Shown in pieces: positions 20,365 through 32,400 of a stretch of 64,000 nt of DNA (position 1 is its first letter; the number at the start of each line of letters is the position of its first letter). Position numbers and translations under genes: made by a program. The stretch comes from Stachybotrys elegans (taxonomy: Eukaryota; Ascomycota; Sordariomycetes; Hypocreales; Stachybotryaceae). The stretch lies in NCBI GenBank assembly GCA_020746835.1, contig JAGPNK010000008.1, positions 434,001 to 498,000 on the forward strand, written 5' to 3'. The notes under the pieces were generated by a model. That model was not told the origin of the DNA and searched no databases. It saw only the letters and a list, made by a program, of their open reading frames with translations.

Positions 20365-20754
20365 ATGTACGTATTTGATACCCTCCAGTCACAGTTTGTA
20401 CGAACTGCTTGGCAGGAATAAAATGGCCAAAATTGGAACAAGATGGCTTTCTTTCAATCAACTGCGAAATGCAACACCTCACCTGACAGAAGTACCTTCT
20501 CTCGGTGTCTTTTCTTTTTCGTATTTCACTACAGCATGCCGATCATGCATGCCTAGTTACTCTTCCCTTGACCTCCATGCTCCTTAACCCGGATAATATC
20601 ACTTGATGTCACCGATATCTTCACTCAACCCCCCACAACCTCCGATTACTTATTGTGAGCAAAGTACCTGGGGTTTCTCCGAACCCTCTCATGGCGAGTA
20701 TATTAGGCAACACCTAGCAACACCTTGCCTCCTGCGATATCATTACAGGTTCAT
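20365..20754. other. convergent 3' region
   Basis: Between the SPOUT gene (+) and the GH55 gene (-). No gene seen. Confidence 0.5.
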
Positions 20755-23273
20755 TTACTGCGGCTGATATAGAGCCAAGGTATCTGCAAAGGTGCTGTTG
20801 TTGATGCGCGCGCCAATGCGATCGGTGCTGTTCTCGGTGATCATGACCGTCGTGCCAACCGTGCTGAGCCCCACGAGCTTGATTCCGTCGGTGCTTCCAG
20901 CGATTTCTACGATCCTCGTCTGACAGTCATACTCAGAATCTTTCGCTGCGCATTTATCGCTGTACATGTCGAAGAAGGAGTAGATACCCGCGCCGTACAC
21001 TGCGACGTTGCTGGAATTCATGATCCTCAGGCCCCAGCCCATTTCGCAATTCGCCTCTGTCGGGTCACTCTGGCATGACAATTCAAAGTTGGGGTCATTG
21101 ATTTGTTGCAGAGCAGGGAAAGGCAAACGCGCCAACGGCAAAGGCTGGTAGTAAGCGCTCTCGGTCTGCATGTGGCCAATATACACGTCCCGTGTGCTTG
21201 ACAGCTGGTATTGGTAGAGGACGTGATGCTCTGACCCGGAAGCACTGAACCAAAACTGGCCTCGCGATGACTCGATGAGTAGACCTCGGCCAGCATAAAT
21301 GGTAATCCTGCTGTATTGCTGATCCTCTAGATCATGGTCAGCAACCCAAAACCAGCAGTTCTCGGAGTACAGTCCGCCCGCTGACTCGGTGACTCTCATG
21401 CTCATGTATGCAGCAATGCAAGCGCTATTGATGCTGTAATCTTCCTTGATCGCCGGGCACTCGGCCACCTGTAGGCTAGTCCCAGCAAAACCACCAATCC
21501 GGGTGTGAACGTCCCACATGCCCGAAGGTGTGCCGTTGGTGAAAAGATTGTATTCGATGAGTATGGCGCCCGCGCAAGGTCCTCGAGTGGACACAAAGGT
21601 ATCAGACCACTCGATGTAGCCCACGTCACCAGATCTTCCAACTTGAACTACCGGTCGTGGATTGGCCATGTCTTGAAAATTAGAACCGCTCGCCATAATT
21701 ATGGCTGTCAGAGCCTCTCCCACGACTCTTGTGTTTGGTGGAATGAGTATCGTATCTGTGACAACATACACCCCAGCATCAAGAAAGGCAATAGTGCCGT
21801 TCGATGATGCGCTGTTGAAAAGGGCGTTTAAAGCCTGCGTATCGTCGGTCGAGCCATCACCTGTGGCCCCAAACAAGCGAGCAGAATAGAAACCCTGGGC
21901 TGGAATGTCACTGTAGTGAGGCTGGCCAAGGTCAGGGTCGAGAGCAGTTCATCCCACCAAGAAGCTTACCTTGGACCGTTCGAAATACTTTATCCCATTG
22001 ACAAGTCGCGGATTTCGGGACGATGGACTAGCATAGTACCCCGTTTGACCAAATATTCCGTTCTCGTCCGCGAGATGTCCCTGCATGGTCAACATTATGC
22101 TTCATGCAAGCCAGCCGAATCTCTGAATACGCACCATAATGAAGAGATCATTTACGCCCTGCCTCCAGTTATTTGAATCGAGAGCAATTCCATCCGGACT
22201 CTGCACTGCCTTGTTGACTGCATTGAATTGTACATTCTCCATGACGAGCGTTCCATTTGTACCATTGGTCTCGAGAATCGGACGGGTCGTGATGATGCCG
22301 ACATCCACATTGTGAAACTCGCTATCCAGAAGAGTCAGAGATCCGGTGGACTTCTGGTCTTGATCCATCTGAATTCCGACGCGACAGTCGGTGATGTAAA
22401 GGCTTTTGAAGGTCCAGCTCCAGTTCCATGGTATGTGTATTGCGACATCAGCATTGAAGAACCATAGATTCCTGGCGGTGTACTGCTGGTTTCCAAATAT
22501 AGCCGCCTTGCCTCCTCCGTAGAAGTAGAGGTCGTTGAGCAAGCCACCAGACCCTTCCTCGATGAAAAGTCCTGTGTGCGTGTTTCCAGGCGCTGTAGAA
22601 AGTTGAAAGATACAATTGGTGATTGCGGTCGCCTGAGATGATGGCCAGTGTATCCCAACGGCGGGGAAATCAGGCGGGAGGGCGCTGGTGTCAATAATCA
22701 AGTTCCTTATTTGACGGAAGAAGGCATTGGTGGAATTCCAGGCCAGTGCGCTGTTGGGCTGATAGGGATTCGAGTCGATGAGACCAAAGCTGTATTCAGG
22801 AAAAGATGGCGACGCTTTGATGACTGGCCGGTTCACAGGGTCTCCGATAAGTTGAGTATAGAAGAGGTCAATAATCGAGTTGGAAATGAGATACGTCCTA
22901 CCATGGTCAATGCTTTAATTCGTTCTCTGTTTTCGAAGTCACAAACCCTGGAGGAAAATAGACGACAGCGGGCGCGATGGTACTGCCTCTGCAGACACCA
23001 GGCTCACATCTCTGGCCCCAACTGATTGCTTGGTTGATGGCGTCCGTATCATCGTGAACTAAGCTTTGTCAGTTACACCTCTGCTATGCGTATTCGGTTC
23101 GTCACACCGCCATCCCCTGCTGCCCCGAAATCTTTCACGTTGCGGAAGACCTGGTAGGAGGGATCAGGGTGGTATGGGGATTTCCCCAGATGCTTCATAT
23201 CTTCCATCCAGAACCCTGCAGCTGACAAGCCGCTCAGGTATAAGAGCAGGATAAGCCACGAAACGACGACCAT
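20755..23273 (-). CDS. secreted GH55 glucanase (exo/endo-beta-1,3-glucanase family)
   Basis: Five exons: 23273-23108, 23058-22947, 22897-22135, 22080-21970, 21921-20755; introns of 49, 49, 54 and 48 nt; 772 aa, the usual size for fungal GH55. These enzymes cut beta-1,3-glucan in fungal or plant walls. A signal peptide (VVVSWLILLLYLSGLSAAG) precedes two right-handed beta-helix domains, each opening with the pectate-lyase-like VKDFGAAGDG|VHDDTDAIN and FYSARLFGATGDGSTDD. Many NxS/T sites fit secretion. At the fourth intron the acceptor GGCCAG|CCT was chosen because it keeps frame and gives FERSKPHYSDIPAQG; the nearer CACTACAG gives a stop. Whether it acts in wall remodelling or mycoparasitic attack is not shown. 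Confidence 0.9.
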
Positions 23274-24002
23274 GGTCACTTGGTTCGCTTGCAGAAGTGC
23301 CTGATAAAGGAGTCGACAAGACAGCTTCGTGAATTTCGGTGGATAACAGGAAAGAGGGCGCAATTGTTGGGAGACAGAGATGGCTGCTCGCGATATACAG
23401 TGTCAGGAGGAGGAGGCAGGTCATTGAGTCACAGGGACGGAAGCGTTTGTTCCATTTTGATTGTTTGGCTGCCTGACAACCGTCACAGCGCTACATTGCG
23501 TACCCAAAGGCAGGTACTAAGGCTCGAACCGTTCCGCGTGACCGAGGGCGAAGGTGAGGTTGTACTGGCAGGAGCGTCCCACTGCTATCAGGCACGGAAA
23601 CCAACAAGGCCGATGCTGTGTTCTGATGGCCTGAGGTTATGCCAATTTGTATCTGTGTTCCTGTTCATCTCGGGAAGGCACATTGCATAGCACAGCATGG
23701 AATGCGAAGGTAAACCACAGAAGAACGACTCCAGTTCGTCCTAGCCTAACCAAGTGTTGCCGTCGCAATCACACGCAGTTGCTCGCCTACGCAGAAAAGT
23801 GAGCGCCAGATGGCTTCATGTCGCTACCTACTAAGCTGTTGTACAAGAAAGTTGAGACTGCGCATCTCAATGTTGAATTTGAACGAGGGATTTCCCCTCA
23901 TGCAGTTCCCTCTATACCCTGCCCTTTACCCAAGAAAAACGCCAGCCTTCTCTGCCCCTTTGTGGGTGATGCAAACAGTATCGTGACGCCATGGATGGCC
24001 CT
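23274..24002. other. GH55 upstream region, LIP5 3' side
   Basis: No supported gene in 729 bases. Open frames here lack an ATG or are short and without pattern. Confidence 0.45.
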
Positions 24003-25304
24003 TTAGACGCTTGACCTGGCGGTGGCATCCGCAGCGACAACCTGCTCAAGGCTCTCGCTGGCTACACTCTTGCCTGCCGCCCGCTTGCGCAGGACGTTCT
24101 CGATGAAGACCTCGCCGGCCTTGTATGACGAACGGACCAGGGGACCGCTTGCGCAGTACAGGAAGCCCATGTCCATGGCACGCTGGCGCCACATCTCAAA
24201 CTCGTCAGGCGTCACGTATCGTTCCACCTTCATGTGCCTCTTGGTTGGCCGCATGTACTGTCCAAAGGTGACAATGTCCACCTCGGCCTTTCTTAGCTCT
24301 AATCAGGTTGTCAGTGTCATTCCTTGCTTGAGATAGAACCAGATCTCCATACCTTTCAGAGCGTCCATGACCTCGTGGTCCTGCTCTCCGAGACCAAGCA
24401 TCATGCTCGTCTTGGTGATGATGCCTCGCTCCCTGCCGACCTCCTTGGCCTTCTTGAGCACGGACAAGCTCTGGCGGAACGTGGCCCTGCGATCGCGCAC
24501 ATAGGGCGTGAGTGCCTCGACAGTCTCAACGTTGTGAGCAAAGACGTCGACGCCGCTGTTGGCGACAATGGAAACCATGTCCAGGTCTCCTTGGAAGTCG
24601 CCTGTCAAGACCTCGAGCAGCATGGATGGCTTCTTGTGCTTGACCTTCATAATGGTCTCGGCGAGATGGTTGGCGCCTCCGTCGGCGAGGTCGTCTCGAT
24701 CGACCGTCGTCATGACCACGTATCCTAGACCCCAACGAGCCAGCGCCTCCGCCGTGTGTTCTGGCTCATGGGGATCCAGGGGCGCGGGAGCGCGGTTGGT
24801 CTTTACGCTGCAGAAGCGGCAGCCTCTGGTGCAGGTGTCTCCCATGAGCATGATGGTGGCGGTAGCAGCGCTCTTGTCGGAGCCGCCCCAGCAATCGGAG
24901 ATGTTGGGGCATCGAGCCTCTTCGCAGACGGTATGGAGGCCAAGACCACGTAGATCGTTCTTTATGGCCTTGAAGTTTTTGTTTCCAGCGGGGATGGGCG
25001 TCTTGAGCCATTCGGGGAGCCGAGTAATGGTCCTCTTCTTGCCCTCGGGTCCAACCTGAGCCGTCTTCAGGGCATAGGCGTCGGCGTGGGACAGCTCCTG
25101 GGCTGGAGACGAGGTTCCGACAAAGTCTGAGAAGGGCGCGACGGTGGCGTCTTTGAAATACGTCTTGCGCTTGGGCTTGGCGGATTGGTCGGAATCGTTG
25201 GGGGTAGGAACGGTGGCGAGGCATCGGATGGCCGAGGGCGCGGCGCTCAGAGCTTTCCGCACGGGAGCCTGAGCTCGCCTTATCGAGGGCGCAATGGATG
25301 CCAT
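24003..25304 (-). CDS. LIP5: lipoyl synthase, mitochondrial (LIP5/LipA)
   Basis: Exons 25304-24353 and 24298-24003 (54-nt intron GTATGG..TTAG); 415 aa. A radical-SAM enzyme that inserts two sulfurs into octanoyl groups on lipoyl domains of mitochondrial complexes. A basic, Ala/Ser-rich presequence covers about 1-50. The auxiliary-cluster cysteines are 127, 132 and 138 in [12 protein letters not shown]; the radical-SAM cysteines are 158, 162 and 165 in CTRGCRFC. The family C-terminal [13 protein letters not shown] supplies the serine that ligates the auxiliary cluster. The splice restores [21 protein letters not shown]. The start at 25304 is the first ATG in the frame. The octanoyltransferase that makes its substrate is at 58.9 kb. 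Confidence 0.95.
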
Positions 25305-25706
25305 GTGTAGGACCGGAGGAGGCACGACTCGACGAGGGCGAACGGCAGGCAAAGTGGCCGGGGTTGGTGAGAAGGGAGGCTTGAGGTTGGATTGGGATTT
25401 GAAGCTTGATAAGCAGCGAAAAAAGTTGGGGACCGATAAATGGCCTCGACTGTTGAACCGGCGCAAATCGGAGGACCCCCCTTGGAACGTCAGCCAATCA
25501 TGTCAACGGGATATAGGCGGATCCAGTAACCGCTTATTCTCGGGACTCAAACATTGGGCTCATACAATGTTGTACATCTTCCAAATAGGTTCTTATTATT
25601 CATTCATTGGCTATGATTGTAGACAATTGGAGCAAGGTTGTGATATTTAAAATTGAAATAAAATACAAGCCCAAATAAAACAAAATCGAATAAAATAGAA
25701 GAAGGA
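25305..25706. other. LIP5 promoter, methyltransferase 3' side
   Basis: 402 bases; A/T-rich from about 25560 to 25700. No gene seen. Confidence 0.45.
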
Positions 25707-26381
25707 TCATTCCTTTCTTGCAATGATCCAGAGAAACGTCTCCTCCTCATCGCCCTCGAGCTGGCACGCCTCCAGCCGAAACTCAGCATCCCTCAGATTT
25801 TGAAGTGTGGTGCTTTCTCCAAGCCCACTCCAGTACATCCAGCCCTTGTCATCAAGCCACTTCTCCTCCACCAAGCTGGGCATTTCCCTGGGCAGGAAAG
25901 TAGCCAGGAGACAGCCGCCGGGCTCTAGCCATCTCGCAATCGTGGCCACCATGTCCCGCTGCTCATGGCCCGGCAGATGGATGATACTATAGAGCGCAAC
26001 CACGGCCGTGAGGGAGCCTTCGGGGAAGGACAACCTCATCATGTCGTCCTGGGCAAAGCGCACGCGGTCGTCGTACTGCGCCAGGTTCTTGCGCGCAAGG
26101 CTGATCTGTGTGTCGGACAGGTCATTGGCGATGGCTGTGAGCTTTGGATTGCGTGACAGTATCGTATCGAGGATCGGCAGGCCAGCGCCGCAGCCAAGCT
26201 CGAGCACAGAGATGTTCTTGTCTGCGTCCCGAAGCCGTGGCAGCTGGGCATACAGCTTTTCGAGGTAAGCAAGCCGGAGAGGGCTGTGTTTCTCCGTCCA
26301 CACGTTGTATATGGGAGCCATGGCACCGTAAGAGGCTTTAAGCCGCTGCTTGAAATCCGGCGGCGGTGCCGTGTTGTCCAT
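25707..26381 (-). CDS. small SAM-dependent methyltransferase (class I)
   Basis: 224 aa, single exon. Motif I is VLELGCGAGLP near residue 59, followed by LTAIANDLSDTQISLAR (acidic loop residue D), FAQDDMMRLSFPEGSLTAVVALYSIIHL (motif IV region) and WLEPGGCLLATFL (post-motif). The pattern is that of the UbiE/methyltransf_11-25 group, small-molecule or protein substrate unknown. It has no targeting signal or membrane segment. It is divergent from the PrpF-family gene, 418 bp away, so the two may share a promoter, but nothing ties their functions. Confidence 0.8.
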   Translation of the reverse strand: MDNTAPPPDFKQRLKASYGAMAPIYNVWTEKHSPLRLAYLEKLYAQLPRLRDADKNISVLELGCGAGLPILDTILSRNPKLTAIANDLSDTQISLARKNLAQYDDRVRFAQDDMMRLSFPEGSLTAVVALYSIIHLPGHEQRDMVATIARWLEPGGCLLATFLPREMPSLVEEKWLDDKGWMYWSGLGESTTLQNLRDAEFRLEACQLEGDEEETFLWIIARKE

Positions 26382-26799
26382 TGCGAAGAGCTTCTGTGTG
26401 GAGTTGATGTTTGAGCTGGCTATCTTCAGACACTTGCATCATGACAGTATGCATATGTCCAGGCCATGTTTCCGGCGAATCAATAAACCGCGATGCGTCA
26501 AGCCTTGAATACCCATGCAACTCGGTCTTTTCTGCTTATTCTTTTCTTCATTTTTTCTTCTTCTCCCCATAGGAAACTCTACTTTGGCTTGCGTAAAGAC
26601 AGCAGGACATTTTTCTGATGGCCATGGTTCAACGGGCAAAGCCGGACCCAAGCTTGGTTGGTCGGGAATTGATTTGGTGGGGAAGCTATCAAGAATCCGG
26701 GGAATCGTGGGCCTCGGATCCAACTCGATCTCACCAACCCCCAATCAGCGCACCTTTCTATCTGGGCTGCCTTTCGACTCGGCCAAAGTGGTGTTGACA
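26382..26799. promoter_or_regulatory. bidirectional promoter region, methyltransferase / PrpF gene
   Basis: 418 bp between divergent starts. The PrpF reading frame stays open upstream to an ATG at 26515, but that part reads like hydrophobic leader noise and then low-pattern sequence, so I treat it as non-coding. Confidence 0.4.
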
Positions 26800-28023
26800 A
26801 TGCTTCTCAGAGCGTCGCAACATCCATACAGCACCGTTCTGCGTTCCTTCGTAGGTCGAAGGGGCCCTCATTCACACGCAAGAATGTCAACTGCTTCAAC
26901 ATCCACCGCAACACCCCTCCGTCCACAGCAAAGTCTTACAGCATCATACTACCGCGGCGGGTCATCCAGGGCTGTCTTCTTCCGCGAGCAGGATCTCCCG
27001 CCGGACCTAGACCGCCGGGCGCAAATCTTCCGCGGCGTCATCGGCAGCCCGGACCCCAATGGCCGCCAGCTCGACGGCATGGGCGGCGGCATATCTAGCC
27101 TGTCCAAGATCTGCGTCGTCGGTCCCCCCTCGCGTCCCGATGCCGATGTGGACTACACCTTTGTCCAGATAGGCGTCCGGGACGACAAGGTGGACTATTC
27201 GAGTAACTGCGGCAACATGTCGAGCGCCGTGGGCCCGTATGCCGTCGACGCGGGCCTCGTCCCCATCCCCGACAACGTATCACAGGATGGCGGCCAGGTC
27301 ACGGTGCGCATTCACAACACGAATACGGGGAAGCTCATCCACTCGAGCTTTCCGGTGGTGCAGGGCGAAGCCGCTGCCATGGGCGACTTGGCCATCGATG
27401 GCGTGGCCGGCACCGGAGCCCCCATAAAGCTGGACTTTGTCGACCCAGCTGGGTCGCGAACGGGGAAGCTGCTTCCAACAGGCAACGCCGTCGATGTATT
27501 CGACGGGCTGCCAGTGTCCTGCATCGACGTGGGGAACCCCTGCTGTTTCGTCGCTGCCTCCGCGCTGGGCGTGGACGGCACCCTAACGCCCGACGAGATC
27601 GAGGCCAACATCCCCCTCAAGCAGCAGCTCGAGTCGCTACGGCGCCAAGCCTCGATCAAGATGGGCCTGGCGGCACACGACGGGCAAGTCACCGGCAGTG
27701 TGCCCAAGATTGCCATCGTGTCGCCCAACACGCAAGACGGCTCGCAGGCCAGCGTCGTGGTCCGCGCCATGTCTGTGGGACAGGCGCACAAGGCGATTCC
27801 GGTGACGGTGGCGCTCGCGACTGCTGCTGCGTCCAAGCTCGTTGGCACCACGGTGAATGAGTGCCTCAGCAAGGAGAGCCGAGAGGGCGGCGAGGTAGAC
27901 ATTGCGCACGCCAGCGGATGGTTGAAGGTGGACGCATCATATGATGCTGCTGGCAATCTGGTGTCAGCGACGGTGTTCCGCACGGCGCGACGGTTGATGG
28001 AGGGTAGGATATTCTGGAAGTGA
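26800..28023 (+). CDS. PrpF-family isomerase (2-methylaconitate / DUF453 type)
   Basis: 407 aa, single exon. PrpF proteins have a diaminopimelate-epimerase-like fold and isomerise methylaconitate or related acids. The core matches well: YYRGGSSRAVFFREQDLP, then GMGGGISSLSKICVV, the pair VDYSSNCGNMSSAVGPYAVD holding the conserved first-site cysteine, and GNPCCFVAASALG for the second site. The N-terminus from 26800 (LLRASQHPYSTVLRSFVGRR) is basic and Ser-rich, a likely mitochondrial presequence, which decides the start; an ATG at 26887 would give a cytosolic form. Bacterial PrpF is about 396 aa and works with AcnD on propionate. In fungi the reaction is not certain. Confidence 0.82.
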   Translation: MLLRASQHPYSTVLRSFVGRRGPHSHARMSTASTSTATPLRPQQSLTASYYRGGSSRAVFFREQDLPPDLDRRAQIFRGVIGSPDPNGRQLDGMGGGISSLSKICVVGPPSRPDADVDYTFVQIGVRDDKVDYSSNCGNMSSAVGPYAVDAGLVPIPDNVSQDGGQVTVRIHNTNTGKLIHSSFPVVQGEAAAMGDLAIDGVAGTGAPIKLDFVDPAGSRTGKLLPTGNAVDVFDGLPVSCIDVGNPCCFVAASALGVDGTLTPDEIEANIPLKQQLESLRRQASIKMGLAAHDGQVTGSVPKIAIVSPNTQDGSQASVVVRAMSVGQAHKAIPVTVALATAAASKLVGTTVNECLSKESREGGEVDIAHASGWLKVDASYDAAGNLVSATVFRTARRLMEGRIFWK

Positions 28024-29133
28024 CAAGAGTACCGTGTATCATGACCAAGGACAACTGTCCGAGCAATCAATAGCATGCAGTTACTTGGGATGGCTTATAG
28101 AATCACAACAGCGCGTAAAATGTAAGTGATTGCAATGTTGGTCTGTATTTGACTTGCTACCGAGATCTCGCAGGTTCTGCTATCTGCTCGGAGAAACATT
28201 GCGACTATCCTTCGAAATCCCCAAGCCACCTTCGGTGAAAATGATTCATCATATCGAAGTGAACAAGACGACATTCTCCAAACTCCAAGCCTATCGTTCG
28301 AGGTTGGAAACCAACGCCTACCAGCCATGTATCTCGGCCCGCAAGAACAAAGAGCCATGGTTACCCAGGCATGTTTGGTGCCCCCAACTCCGAAACCGTC
28401 CCCTATCCAGCCTTTAAAGGGGTATCACCAACAGAAGCGAATAAAATCCCATTCACCAGCGAAGTAGAATGTTGAAAGGTAACCCGCCTGAGAGGTCTTG
28501 CGCTCTCCATCGCAATAAAAATGCAAACTCCCAGTCAACAGCTGGGCATAGCCTCTCCCGAGCAGAGCTTGAGTGAGTCCAGCCAGCAGGACAAGGAAGT
28601 GGTCCAACAATGTGGTTTCCAGCCGACAGGAAAGAGTGCACCACACATCCGACGAGGGTGGCCAAGGTGAGGCTCGCACCATGGTGAGCCACCCAAGGAG
28701 ATGTCGTCGGTATAAGCGAGGTGAAACCTGCCGCCGGGGAGAGAATTGAAACATTAACAATTGAGCCGCTCGACCTTTTGGTAGTATGTGTGAGGGGCGA
28801 AGTAATGTGTAAATCGAAGAAGAAGAGCAGCGTCACTCGTGCTGCAAGGCGGCTCGCGAGCACGACTCCCGTGGGACACGCGACAAGCGAGTGTTTGCTT
28901 GTCGGGAGAAGATGCCTGCGCGCCGCGATCGGAAATTCATATGATCGTTGATCGTGAGGAATGAAGCTTCGCAACGCCATCGGCTAGGCATGAAATGCAC
29001 GAACAAAAGAAAAAGTGAATGCAATGGACGTCGACCGCGTCGACCATCGATGATGCCTTTCATCAACCCTCGGCCTCAACGACCCAAGCCCCATGCCTTC
29101 TCGGTCCCCCCGTTGTGTCGCACAGATGCGACC
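28024..29133. other. convergent intergenic region
   Basis: About 1.1 kb between the PrpF-family gene (+) and the GPI-type protein gene (-). Frames at 28130-28417 and 28453-28980 lack family motifs and overlap other frames; no gene supported. Confidence 0.45.
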
Positions 29134-29481
29134 TTAGAGCATGGCGACGGCAACCATGCCGGCGATACCAGCCAGGATGACCTTGCCGGAGTCAAGGGCA
29201 GAAGCAGCGCTGTCGGGATCCGGGCCATTGGTGCTCTCGCTAGCCTCACCGCCGGTGCCAGAGGTGATGGTAGGGGAGAGAGAGGTGAAGTGCGAAGTGG
29301 TGCCGACGGTGGGGGTGACGGAAGCGGTGCTGTTGTCGTAGGTGGAAGTGACGGTGTGAACCTCGGACAGATAGTACGTCTTGGTCAGGACAGTGGTAGA
29401 CGTGAGCGTCGTGGTGGTGTCCTCTTCCTGCGCAAGCGCAAGGGCGGGCAGCAGGGCCAGGGCGATCTTGAAGAGATGCAT
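29134..29481 (-). CDS. small Ser/Thr-rich GPI-anchored surface protein (predicted)
   Basis: 115 aa, single exon. It has a textbook signal peptide (HLFKIALALLPALALA, cleavage before Q18), a Thr/Ser-rich middle (TTTTLTSTTVLTKTYYLSEV and onward) with one clear N-glycosylation site (NST), and a C-terminal signal made of small residues (SAASALDSG) then a hydrophobic tail (KVILAGIAGMVAVAML). This is the layout of small fungal GPI-anchored wall proteins. I do not recognise a named family; the VxTKTYYxS segment resembles many such proteins. A hexamer repeat lies about 210 bp upstream. Confidence 0.75.
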   Translation of the reverse strand: MHLFKIALALLPALALAQEEDTTTTLTSTTVLTKTYYLSEVHTVTSTYDNSTASVTPTVGTTSHFTSLSPTITSGTGGEASESTNGPDPDSAASALDSGKVILAGIAGMVAVAML

Positions 29482-32400
29482 CGCGTAGATGTTGATGACG
29501 ATGGTCGGGTTGTGTTGTGTTGTACGGTCAAGTCAATCTCTCAGAGACGAAGTGCAACGCCGTGACACCAAGCGCGCTAGTGTTGCTCGATATATGCTTG
29601 CTGAGCGTATAGGCGAGTTTGGTGGGATAGTCGATATCCGCTGTTGTTGGTGTTGTTATTGTTTGTTATGGAGGAAGAATGTAAGAGTATGTATGAGTAT
29701 GAGTATGAGTATGAGTATGAGTATGAGTATGCAGACTTTGCCAACGAAGTCCTGGTGGTGAAGTGGGATGGGAAGCGAAAGGAGGCTGTCTGGGAGAGAA
29801 GGGGAAGAAGGATTCGGGTCGAATCAAAAGAGCGGGTGGATGCATTGCTATATTAGTTATTGGACCCGACGATGGGTGGTGAGTGAGTGAGTGAGGGCCT
29901 CTCACTCATGGTCACTTTCACTGCCTGCATCCATCCATCGATCCACTCAAGACAAGCCGAAATTGGCCTGAAAACCGGAAGGCGGCCCCCCCCTGCCCAC
30001 TCACACCTTAATGGCCTCTAGCCCTGGGCAGTCGCATCCAGCCATGGGACACAAAGGGCCAATTAAGGTGTGCTCAAAGGGGTGGGGCTGCCGTTAGCAG
30101 GGCTTGTACTGAGTACATCCGTCGGCCGCAATTTCCCGTCAATGGCCTGCGTACTCGGAACTCTGCAACTGGAAATTAAGGAATAACGGGGGCATGGAGA
30201 CAAGGCGCCTTTTTGCAGCAGCCCTTGGGCCCTTTGACCTTCAATTGTCTCGAAATCTCCGTCTCGCGTCGACTCCCCCAGCTTTCTTCCAGGCACGTTG
30301 CTGCTGCTCGATTGACGAACCGCGACTAGCCTGCCGAAGGTGTGGTCATCTTGGATTTGACCTCTCACCTGACTAGCCGCCGATGCCCAACCAAGTAGCG
30401 CGTTTCGTGCACCCTCTACATGAGAAGACGAGCAGCTTTGCGCCCCTTCTCCGTCTTCCGTCTTCCCCATTGGAGCGCCGTGGTGCTATTTTGTCCTCAT
30501 GAGGATCGCCGTATGACCAGTCACCATGTGTAATAAGACGGCGAAGCTACCCTCGTCGTCCAGCTGCCGGGAGAAGGATCGACAGAAAAACGCGCCGCAA
30601 TATGCACCAGTCCTTCGACGTCAACGGCGTAGTATCCCCCGCTCGCCGCTGGAAATATGCCGTAACAAGTAGCTGCTCATGATCAACTCAATCTAACCAA
30701 CCTGACCCTGTCACCCATCCGCTGAAGTCTGGCGAAAGCAATCTACTGGCAGACGGCGCCTCGTTGGCTTTGTCCCCCGGCCATGGTCTTCCCCACCTAC
30801 CCAGAGCGTCTAGAAGGCATCGGCCTTTGCGACAATGGCTCAAACGACCTCTATAATGCCCAGCAGCTCCTAATAGCACGATGGTCTCTTGGTGGGTGTC
30901 AAATTTGCATAATTTCTTTTGAGCAGCCACCGTGGCCGTGATTGGTCGCAGGGGCCTGGGCGGTTCCGCCCGTTCCTGCATCTACTGTGCCTGGCGCTTT
31001 CCCCATCTCGTCATACCCATGTTGATTGGACAAAAAGAGTCGCAGACTCGCGGAAACGAAGTCGAGAGATTCTGGGGCAAAGAGCCTGACCTAACCTTAA
31101 AGGCCATCCCTCCTCTGCCTTCTCTGGGCATTTTGCCGCTTTACTAGGGACCCGGCCCCTATTCGCCAAATCGAAGTCTGCCACGGGGCGAGCTCCGCCA
31201 ATCCGCCTTGTCAGCCCGTGACAGTTGGCCATGGCATGAGTTGTCGATTTTTTTGAGTCATACGCTGCATAGTGGCAAACCTCAGCTCTCTATCCACACC
31301 GAGTTGCGAAAATTTTTCTGCTTTTTTGCGCATTTCTGCCAGGCCTGTTTGTTGGCTGGCCAAAGCGGGGAGCGTGGTTAAATGCCTCCAAGGACCCCTC
31401 GCCGCACCATGATCCTCCGAAACGAGCTTTGTCTCGTCATGTCCAAACGAACAAGAAGTCCTGCTCGTGCGCCGGACAGACTCATGATCATTGTTTGCCT
31501 CGTTTAGATTTGACAAGAAACAATATCACGCTTGAATAATGCAGCTCCTGTCAAAGAGCTGTTTCTGCTTCACATCCGGTGTAGTTGGTTGAAAGGGAAT
31601 CACGGCCATGAAACGGCAAGGCCATGGAAATGCGCACGTTCCAGCCATCGGTCATGCTCTGCTTGGTAGCGGCCGACCGTCGTCCTTGGCTCTAGCTAGC
31701 CACGATCTACCACCCGCCCCGGATTTGGGCTTGTGGTGATCGCGTGCTCTGTCGCCAATTTCCCTTTGCACGCTTAAATGAATCGATCCCGTGTCGAAGC
31801 TACACGTTGGATTGCCAATTTGATCTGGCGTCAATGGCGTGTCGATGGCAATCGACGTGAGCGCGGCCTGCCTCGAAACCTATGCGGCCACCAGCTTTCC
31901 TTTACCTGGAGGGGTCTCTCTGCCACCGACTCTTTACCAAGCAGCCGTACCTTCTTGGCCTGCATGAATACGAGCTTGGAAGAGCACATGGCTTGAGAAT
32001 ATGCAGGTATGACAAGCCCAGGTCCTGCAGCATCCCACACCGCCTTGTGATGACGGTTGATGGTTTTCGGCTGTTGTGAATGGCTTTGGGTACCCAATTC
32101 GTAGCTCTCGAAACCCAAGGCATTGTGGCAACCCAGCATTCGGCTCATCCGACGCCTTCACGTGGGACATTGAGTTTCCAAGGATGAAGGATCTGGCGAT
32201 ACGAGCGATAAGCCACGTGTGTTACCGAATAGGGCAAGTATGCGCAAGCACTATCCGCCGTAGGGCGCTGTAGGGATGAGTTGGCACAGTCCAGGGATCT
32301 AATGGTCACCGATTTCAAGACAGACAATGTTGGTTATGAGCAGGACATGATGGTGGCTAGTAGAATGGCTGATCAACCTGCCTAGCCACATAATAGTCAT

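Noticed and set aside
29685..29735. possible CRISPR-like or coding repeat
   Set aside because: It is an uninterrupted hexamer without spacers, in a eukaryotic genome; the EYEYEY and MSMSMS frames are artefacts of the repeat.
30063..30470. 135-codon ATG frame on the minus strand
   Set aside because: No motif, signal or codon bias like the neighbours, and no splice sites that extend it.
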